Below, in pieces: positions 26,644 through 32,474 of a DNA stretch of 32,474 nt; the first letter of the stretch is position 1; each line of letters opens with the position of its first letter. A model generated the notes under the pieces. That model had not been told where the DNA came from. It saw nothing but the letters and a program-made list of their open reading frames with translations, and did no database searches. This DNA is from Photorhabdus namnaonensis (lineage in GTDB: Bacteria; Pseudomonadota; Gammaproteobacteria; Enterobacterales; Enterobacteriaceae). The translations under genes were made by a program, and so were the position numbers. Location of the stretch: contig NZ_LOIC01000009.1 in NCBI RefSeq assembly GCF_001684335.1, positions 1 to 32,474 of the forward strand. Direction: 5' to 3'.

Positions 26644-27474
26644 ATGTATAATGTAAAATCAGGGAAGTTGTTATCATTTGGTTTGATCAAGGGGGTAACG
26701 CGAACGAACGTGCAACAAAAGCACCATCTTGATACATTAAAAGCTGATTGGATTGCAGAAGAAGTTCCTGTTGCTTTAGTTTACAACGGTATTTCGCATG
26801 TCGTAATGATGGCAAGTCCTAAAGATCTCGAATATTTCGCTATTGGGTTTTCGCTTTCTGAAGGCATTATTGAATCTCAACACGAGATTCTCGGCATTGA
26901 TATTATCCCTCATTGTAATGGCGGCATTGAGTTGCAAATCGAACTTTCTAGCCGTCGTTTTGCTGGTTTGAAAGAGCGCAGACGTAATCTGGCGGGACGA
27001 ACAGGCTGTGGCATCTGTGGAACAGAACAACTTTCTGATGTTTTTCGCCCGATTTCCCCGTTGCCTTTTACTCAAACCTTTTCGTTAAGCCAGCTTGATC
27101 ACGCTCTCTCTCAACTGACCAACGTTCAGGATGTCGGGGCATTGACAGGTTGCACTCATGTGGCAAGTTGGATTGATCCGGAAGGTAAATTATTGGGGGG
27201 ATGTGAGGATGTAGGTCGTCACGTCGCACTGGATAAAATGCTAGGCATGAAGGCGAAAACAGGCTGGCAGCAAGGCGCTGTTCTGGTATCCAGCCGTGCC
27301 AGTTATGAGATGGTACAAAAATCAGCCTTTTGTGGTGTTGAGATTCTGTTTGTGGTTTCAGCAGCAACTTCATTAGCTGTAGAAATTGCTGACCGATGTC
27401 ATTTAACCTTGGTTGGTTTTTGTAAACCCGGTAAAGCGACTATTTATACCCATGCTGAGAGATTAATACGTTAA
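26644..27474 (+). CDS. fdhD: Sulfur carrier FdhD, formate dehydrogenase accessory
   Basis: 276 aa (E. coli 277). It carries the functional GCGICGTEQ motif with Cys122 and Cys125, which pass sulfur from IscS to the Mo-bis-MGD cofactor, and [15 protein letters not shown] and [11 protein letters not shown] in the C-terminal half. It is required for FdoG activity. It is divergent from fdoG, sharing the 180-bp region 26464-26643 that must contain both promoters; no operator is definable by eye there. Confidence 0.96.
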   Translation: MYNVKSGKLLSFGLIKGVTRTNVQQKHHLDTLKADWIAEEVPVALVYNGISHVVMMASPKDLEYFAIGFSLSEGIIESQHEILGIDIIPHCNGGIELQIELSSRRFAGLKERRRNLAGRTGCGICGTEQLSDVFRPISPLPFTQTFSLSQLDHALSQLTNVQDVGALTGCTHVASWIDPEGKLLGGCEDVGRHVALDKMLGMKAKTGWQQGAVLVSSRASYEMVQKSAFCGVEILFVVSAATSLAVEIADRCHLTLVGFCKPGKATIYTHAERLIR

Positions 27475-27520
27475 ACGAGCATAAAAATAGGCACATCAAG
27501 AACACCCGTATTTCCTACTG

Positions 27521-27555
27521 TGATTAATATGAAAAGTTTATTTTCATATTAATCA
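27521..27555. repeat. 15-bp perfect inverted repeat downstream of fdhD
   Basis: TGATTAATATGAAAA / TTTTCATATTAATCA around a 5-nt loop, 47 bp after the fdhD stop. There is no T-run after the stem on the plus strand, so it is a processing or weak termination hairpin rather than a classic terminator. Confidence 0.6.
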
Positions 27556-28214
27556 ACTGAGGTTATCGCAATAATTCTGAATCATGCAAGCTGTGAAATA
27601 TCCATAAGTTGGATTTAATGTAATAATCCATTTTTGTGGAAAATCTCATCAGAAGCACCTTTTAAATCAGGCCGTTGTTTTGCAGATTGAATAATAATGT
27701 CTGTTTTCAAGATAGAATTTTCTATAAAAATAATTTGTAGGATTGATAAATAATTTTCCTTAATATTAGAACACTTTGCCTTTTCATTCTTTTGGGTTGT
27801 CTTCATGGGGCTAATTTCATGAATTCATCAACTTTTTCCAGCAGTTTTCATATATTTTAACAATAATAATTACATGTTACTGTTTCATACAGAATTGGTC
27901 TGAATGGTAGCAAAGATGGTTTTCTTGGCACTAGGCAATATCTTTAATCGCTGAAATAAGGGAAACGATAGGAATCATAGACTGTTTAATTAAAGATAGA
28001 TATTTATTCCTGATAGAGTGAATGAACAATCACATTGGGATCACATAATTAATACAAGCTGGCTTTTATTGAACCTGATCAATGTTAAACTGTAAGTGTT
28101 CCTTATATATTTGAATTTAGAAATAATTGTTGCAAGTTTCCTTCCCTAGGCTATTTACCCGTTTTTTCAATCTAATGGCGTTATGGTTTTTTGGGCCAAT
28201 AAAAGGAGAGCCTG
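27556..28214. other. Long intergenic region between fdhD and the PfkB kinase
   Basis: About 660 bp, AT-rich. A 63-codon minus-strand ORF (27615-27806) has no ribosome site and I do not recognise it. The promoter of the PfkB gene should lie in the last 150 bp; a clear -35/-10 pair is not obvious. No repeats or RNA genes seen. Confidence 0.35.
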
Positions 28215-29135
28215 ATGGGGGATTTATTACCAATTACTGTCATTGGTGCGGCGGCGGGAGATATTGTTCTTTGTTTACCAAGGCTTCCTCGCAGTGGGGA
28301 AGACCAGGAGGCTAAAGAAATTGATCGACAGATTGGCGGTTCTGGTTTTAATGTTGCTCGGGCCTTAGTCCGCCTGCAAATTCCTGTGATTAATGGTATA
28401 CCGGTTGGTAACGGATACTGGGGTAATCAGGTCACCAAGGAGATGCAAGTCCTTGGGCTTGAGGCCACATTTATCCATTCCTATCTTGATAATGGTTGGT
28501 GTTTGGCAATGGTTGAACCGGATGGGGAAAGAAGTTTTGTCTCCGTAAGTGGTTGTGAAGTTGACTGGAATAGGGCAATGCTCTCTTCTATTGCTTTGCC
28601 GGAAAGGGGATATATCTACTCCAGCGGTTATGTCATGGCGGGTAAATCAACGGCGATTTTATGTGACTGGTTACTGGCGTCACCATCCGGGCAGACGTTA
28701 TTGCTGGATTTTGGCCCACGTTTACCAGAAATAGATCCTACTTTCCTTGATGCATTACCTGTTGACCGGACCATTCTGACACTGAATCGTAATGAAGTTG
28801 CTATATTGTGCGGGGAAGGCGATCCTGTCGTCCAAGCTAGCCGTTATTCCAGTAAAAGAAAAATCACTATTATCTGTCGGTTAGGTTCACAGGGTACGTG
28901 GATATGTCTGCCTGATCATGACCCAGAATATGTCGCTGCTTATAAAGTGAAAGTGGTGGATACCATCGGCGCTGGTGATGCGCATAGTAGTGGCATGCTT
29001 GCGGGTTTATCGCAGGGAATGTCGTTGAGAGACGCTGTTGAACTTGGCAACCGTGTTGCTGCCATTGTTGTTAACCGTTCTGGTGCTGCGGGTGCACCAA
29101 CAATAAAAGAACTAGAGGAGTTTGTGTTTGAATAA
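28215..29135 (+). CDS. PfkB-family carbohydrate/nucleoside kinase
   Basis: 306 aa; ATG preceded by AAGGAGA. PfkB (ribokinase-like) signatures: GGSGFNVARA at 41-50 and DTIGAGDAHSSGM at 249-261, with catalytic base Asp255 in GAGD. It transfers phosphate from ATP to a sugar or nucleoside hydroxyl; the substrate is unclear. The His after GAGDA (usually Phe) is a small deviation. An MFS exporter gene starts 47 bp downstream on the same strand, so kinase and transporter may form an operon. Confidence 0.88.
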   Translation: MGDLLPITVIGAAAGDIVLCLPRLPRSGEDQEAKEIDRQIGGSGFNVARALVRLQIPVINGIPVGNGYWGNQVTKEMQVLGLEATFIHSYLDNGWCLAMVEPDGERSFVSVSGCEVDWNRAMLSSIALPERGYIYSSGYVMAGKSTAILCDWLLASPSGQTLLLDFGPRLPEIDPTFLDALPVDRTILTLNRNEVAILCGEGDPVVQASRYSSKRKITIICRLGSQGTWICLPDHDPEYVAAYKVKVVDTIGAGDAHSSGMLAGLSQGMSLRDAVELGNRVAAIVVNRSGAAGAPTIKELEEFVFE

Positions 29136-29182
29136 TTATTTTCAGGTACTACGCCTCTTAGATTTTAAGGGGCGTAGTTAAA

Positions 29183-30400
29183 ATGAGTGAATTACTTCCA
29201 GGTTGGAAACGCAAAACGGTTTTATTTTTATCAGCTCAAACAATTTCTTTGCTAGGTTCTTCCATTGTCCAGTTCTCTATCGTCTGGTATATCACCTTAA
29301 ATACATCATCGGGAGAAATGCTGGCTATTTCGGTACTCTGTGCATTTCTTCCACAGGTGTTGATCTCCTTATTTGCTGGTGTCTGGGCGGATACTTATAG
29401 CCGTAAGTTGCTCAGTATTGCCTCTGATGCAGCAATTGCATTAGTCACTCTTGGTTTAGCTATCTCTTTTATGCTCGGATTTAAGAGCATTGAGTTGTTA
29501 TTTGTCGCGCTGATTGTCCGCTCATTCGGGACGGGCATCCAGATGCCGGCTGTTAGTGCTATTATTCCGCAACTTGTGCCGAAAGAGAAATTATTGCGGG
29601 TCAATGGTATTAATACGTCTCTGACTTCACTGATGATGTTGGCATCTCCTGCTATTGGCGGCTTTTTATATTCTCAAACTTCAATTGAAAATATTTTCTT
29701 GGTGGACGTAACGACTGCCATTATCGGCATCAGCATTGTTTCGTTTATTCCTATTCCAAAAATCGCTTCTGATTCCATGCCGGATAATAAATTTCAGGCA
29801 ATCTTAGCGGGTTTCCGTTATCTGCAAGAGAATAAATTAATCAGAAATCTTTTGATTTTTCTGATTTGTGTCTGCTTTCTGATTAGTCCGGCTGCATTTT
29901 TGACACCTTTATTAGTTAATCGGACATTTGGGGAAGAGCCGTGGCGTTTAGCCGTTAATGAAATGACATTTAGTGCCGGCGCGGTTTTAGGTGGATTGTT
30001 TATCTCTTTCTGGAGTGAATATAAAAATAAAATGCGTATAACAGCAGTAGCTTGCGCGTTTTTTGGTATATTTATGGTCGCTCTTGGTAATGCTTATTGG
30101 TTCCCGTTTTATCTCGTAATCAATGTCTTTTTAGGTGTGGTAACACCTTGTTTTAACGCACCGATAACAGCGGTTTTTCAGGAAAGAATCGAACCTGAAA
30201 TGATGGGCAGGGTATTTAGTTTAGTTCAAATTGCTCTGTCCTGCTCTCTGCCATTAGGTATGGTGCTGTTTGGCCCAATTGCTGACTATATTAGTATTCA
30301 ATCTCTTTTAATGATATCTGGCGGGTTGATATTACTGACCGGCGCACTGTTTTTTATGTTTAACGGAGAAGACAGCCGAGAAAGTAGCAGAGCAGTTTAA
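29183..30400 (+). CDS. MFS exporter (EntS/Mef-like, MFS_3)
   Basis: 405 aa with about 12 hydrophobic helices. Features include the opening FLSAQTISLLGSSIVQFSIVW, the loop motif GVWADTYSRKLL between helices 2 and 3, and NGINTSLTSLMMLASPAIGGFLY, as in the DHA3 group that includes the enterobactin exporter EntS and macrolide exporter MefA. The cargo is unknown. It follows the PfkB kinase by 47 bp, and its stop codon overlaps that of the convergent regulator by 3-4 bases. Confidence 0.88.
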   Translation: MSELLPGWKRKTVLFLSAQTISLLGSSIVQFSIVWYITLNTSSGEMLAISVLCAFLPQVLISLFAGVWADTYSRKLLSIASDAAIALVTLGLAISFMLGFKSIELLFVALIVRSFGTGIQMPAVSAIIPQLVPKEKLLRVNGINTSLTSLMMLASPAIGGFLYSQTSIENIFLVDVTTAIIGISIVSFIPIPKIASDSMPDNKFQAILAGFRYLQENKLIRNLLIFLICVCFLISPAAFLTPLLVNRTFGEEPWRLAVNEMTFSAGAVLGGLFISFWSEYKNKMRITAVACAFFGIFMVALGNAYWFPFYLVINVFLGVVTPCFNAPITAVFQERIEPEMMGRVFSLVQIALSCSLPLGMVLFGPIADYISIQSLLMISGGLILLTGALFFMFNGEDSRESSRAV

Positions 30401-31062
30401 TCAGGCTTAATGTTGCCAGTTATGCGATAAGCGCAGCGCCGTGAATTGGTAAGTATATACTCCACGCGTTCTACCTGAGCCTGGAGTATATCTCGAAATA
30501 CGTTGAGTTCAGCGCGGCAAAAACCTTGGCAAGCGGTAGCGGCAGCACAAATTGGGCAATGATTTTCTACCAGCAAAATAGCGCCATCTTCGGTAGGTGA
30601 CCACTGAGCCATGTAACCTTCACGGCATCGTATGGCAACCAGCCGTTCAACTCGCTCTTGTAGACTGGCTGCGCCATTCATTGCTTGTTGATAATTAATA
30701 CGGGTTTCCTGCTCGCGGGTATCAATTAATAGATCTACTACTTTCTCACCTAACTGTTTGCGGATAGTGTCGAGTAATTGTACTGTCAATTCAGCATGCG
30801 CATCTGGGAAATGATTATGACCTGTGGCTGTCAGATGCCAAAGTTGTATTGGACGACCAACGCCTCGTGCTTCCGCGATAGCTTCCACTAGCCCTTCCTT
30901 AGCTAACTTCACAAACTGTTGCCGGGCTGCTTCCCCGGTTGTGCCTAGTATTTTTCCTGCGTCAGAAGCTTGTTGAGGACCACGGGTTTTCAATAACATC
31001 AGTAACCTTTCACCTACTGATTGGGTTATATTTGTGCTATTTTCAAAGCTTTTTCTTGACAT
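30397..31062 (-). CDS. SufR-like Fe-S winged-helix transcriptional regulator
   Basis: 221 aa from the ATG at 31062, with AGGAAAGGG upstream; a GTG at 31077 would include that ribosome site. N-terminal winged helix (SVGERLLMLLKTRGPQQASDAG... to GRPIQLWHLTATG) of the SufR/DeoR-like type, then a C-terminal cysteine cluster CPICAAATACQGFC (Cys169, 172, 178, 182) expected to hold an Fe-S cluster. SufR-type regulators sense cluster status or redox signals. It is divergent from an MFS drug transporter, with 88 bp between, and convergent with another MFS gene, so it probably controls the divergent transporter. The actual signal is unknown. Confidence 0.85.
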   Translation of the reverse strand: MSRKSFENSTNITQSVGERLLMLLKTRGPQQASDAGKILGTTGEAARQQFVKLAKEGLVEAIAEARGVGRPIQLWHLTATGHNHFPDAHAELTVQLLDTIRKQLGEKVVDLLIDTREQETRINYQQAMNGAASLQERVERLVAIRCREGYMAQWSPTEDGAILLVENHCPICAAATACQGFCRAELNVFRDILQAQVERVEYILTNSRRCAYRITGNIKPD

Positions 31063-31150
31063 AATCCCTTTCCTCACCTTAATTTATTCCAAGATAATTC
31101 TTGTTTAATTTAACGTAAGACTCATATTAACTCAATGCTAATGCAGGATA
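31063..31150. promoter_or_regulatory. Divergent promoter region, SufR-like regulator / MFS transporter
   Basis: 88 bp, AT-rich. It must contain both start-proximal promoters and the likely operator; no perfect palindrome of 10 bp or more is visible. Confidence 0.4.
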
Positions 31151-32474
31151 ATGACTGTGATAACAAACGATGAAAGCCGCTGGAGCGATTTGTTCTCCGG
31201 TAAAAATGCAGCCAGCGCCTTGGTTTTATCGCTAGGTGTTGCGTTACATGCGATTAATATCTTAATTGCCACCACTATCTTACCTTCGGTTGTACAGGAT
31301 ATTGGGGGCTTGAACCTTTATGCTTGGAATACGACGCTGTTCGTCGTTGCTTCTATTATTGGTTCAGTATTATCTGCGTGTCTGCTTAATGCACAAGGGG
31401 CACGTAATGCTTATCTGGTTGCTGCGCTGTTGTTCTTCTTTGGCAGCTTGTTATGTGCACTTGCTCCAACAATGGGGGTGATGCTTATCGGGCGAACTGT
31501 TCAGGGCTTTGGCGGTGGACTGCTGTTTGCACTCTCCTATGCTATGATCAATCTGGTATTTGAACAGGCGCTTTGGCCGCGGGCGATGGCTCTGATATCC
31601 GGTATGTGGGGAGTTGCGACGTTAATTGGCCCTGCTGTGGGCGGTATTTTTGCTGAGATGCATGCCTGGCGTTACGCTTTTGGCATCATGTTGCCAATAA
31701 TGCTGCTGTATGCGGTCTTCACTTATTTGACTTTGCCAAAAGGTAAACTTCAGGAGCGGAATAAAACAGCGTTACCGTTGGTACAGCTAGTTTTATTGGC
31801 AGGAGCTGTATTGATGGTTTCTGCTGGTAGTGTATCCGAAAGTGTGAAGCTGAATTTTGCAGGCATTATGCTGGCATTAGTATTAATAATATTGCTAATT
31901 TGTCATGAACGGCGTTCTGTCATACGCCTATTGCCTCATGGCGCATTGCGCTGGGGATCACCTCATGCTGTGTTATTTGCCACAATTTCATTATTGGTGG
32001 TCGGCATGACTAGCGAAGTGTTTGTTCCGTATTTCCTGCAAATATTGCATGGTCAGTCGCCACTAATTTCTGGTTATATGGCCGCAGCAATGGCAGCCGG
32101 TTGGACAATTGCGGAGATAATCAGCGCCGGTTGGCGTGGAGCGGGTATTCGCCGGGCAATTATCATTGGGCCGATATTAGTATTAATCGGTATGCTGATT
32201 TTGTCGTTGATATTATCACAGCCCTCAGTTGGACATTGGCAAGTGATGACACCCATTGTGATTGCACTGACTTTGGTGGGATTTGGTATCGGTTTTGGCT
32301 GGCCCCATTTGCTCACTCGCATATTACAGGTCTCGTCAGATAGAGATAAAGATATTGCTGGCGCTTCAATTACAACCGTGCAGCTATTCGCTACTGCTTT
32401 TGGAGCCGCATTGGCGGGAATGGTGGTGAACCTTTCAGGATTTAATGAACCGGGCGGTGTAACGGGGACCGCCT
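31151..32474 (+). CDS. MFS multidrug transporter (DHA2/EmrB-like), partial at 3' end
   Basis: The frame is open from the ATG at 31151 for 441 codons to the window edge without a stop; it is incomplete, not broken. Many hydrophobic helices. Antiporter motif C is visible as GVATLIGPAVGGIFAE, and IGRTVQGFGGGLLFAL is typical of the EmrB/QacA drug-proton antiporters. It begins MTVITNDESRWSDLFSGKNA. It is divergent from the SufR-like regulator, a common arrangement for a regulated efflux pump. The substrate is unknown; an export role for a local redox-active metabolite is speculation. Confidence 0.88.
   Translation, partial: MTVITNDESRWSDLFSGKNAASALVLSLGVALHAINILIATTILPSVVQDIGGLNLYAWNTTLFVVASIIGSVLSACLLNAQGARNAYLVAALLFFFGSLLCALAPTMGVMLIGRTVQGFGGGLLFALSYAMINLVFEQALWPRAMALISGMWGVATLIGPAVGGIFAEMHAWRYAFGIMLPIMLLYAVFTYLTLPKGKLQERNKTALPLVQLVLLAGAVLMVSAGSVSESVKLNFAGIMLALVLIILLICHERRSVIRLLPHGALRWGSPHAVLFATISLLVVGMTSEVFVPYFLQILHGQSPLISGYMAAAMAAGWTIAEIISAGWRGAGIRRAIIIGPILVLIGMLILSLILSQPSVGHWQVMTPIVIALTLVGFGIGFGWPHLLTRILQVSSDRDKDIAGASITTVQLFATAFGAALAGMVVNLSGFNEPGGVTGTA

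Noticed and set aside
27615-27806. 63-aa minus-strand ORF
   Set aside because: No ribosome site, AT-rich composition, no recognisable family; insufficient support.

Overview
The window looks like a chromosomal segment of a Photorhabdus-type enterobacterium (Morganellaceae). This rests on the close match of the formate dehydrogenase-O genes to enteric FdoGHI/FdhD/FdhE, an ERIC repeat, an orphan Hcp, a DUF1240 protein, and above all five tandem O-methyltransferase genes. From memory, those resemble the anthraquinone-tailoring OMT set of Photorhabdus luminescens (Plu4890-Plu4895). No database was searched.

Layout. (1) Positions 1-6300 are accessory DNA. A minus-strand operon encodes a small HTH-like protein, an 885-aa PHP/SMC-like ATPase (TrlF-type) and an AlbA_2 DNA-binding domain protein. 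Next come a 64-bp hipA scrap, a putative pore-forming toxin with a DUF1240 membrane protein, and a convergent orphan hcp. The block ends with a dead plasmid-type Rep_3 initiator abutting the last ~100 codons of mnmE. The mnmE 3' end is a known integration target, so 1-6300 is probably (part of) an integrated element. (2) 6300-8040 is a complete hipBA module behind three 28-bp-spaced operator-like repeats. (3) 8112-9761 is an LTA-synthase/MdoB-like membrane sulfatase-fold enzyme. (4) 9882-14135 is the minus-strand operon fdhE-selA-selB. (5) 14397-21660 holds five plus-strand OMT cassettes, each with its own CRP/FNR-like site, -10 (weak in copy 1, displaced in copy 3), ~220-nt leader with conserved blocks, ORF and terminator; the fifth leader carries an ERIC element. 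(6) 21837-26463 is fdoGHI (minus) with fdhD divergent (plus). (7) 28215-32474 holds a PfkB kinase, an MFS exporter, a SufR-like Fe-S regulator and an MFS drug transporter that runs off the window end.

How it fits together. Genes 9882-14135 and 21837-27474 form one selenium-formate module: SelA and SelB make and deliver selenocysteine, FdoG needs it at an in-frame UGA with a visible SECIS hairpin, and FdhD/FdhE mature the enzyme. In E. coli fdhE directly follows fdoGHI; here the OMT array lies between them on the opposite strand, so a secondary-metabolite tailoring array appears to have split a housekeeping operon. The left end is a defence/toxin/mobile-element mosaic. The right end looks like small-molecule modification and export.
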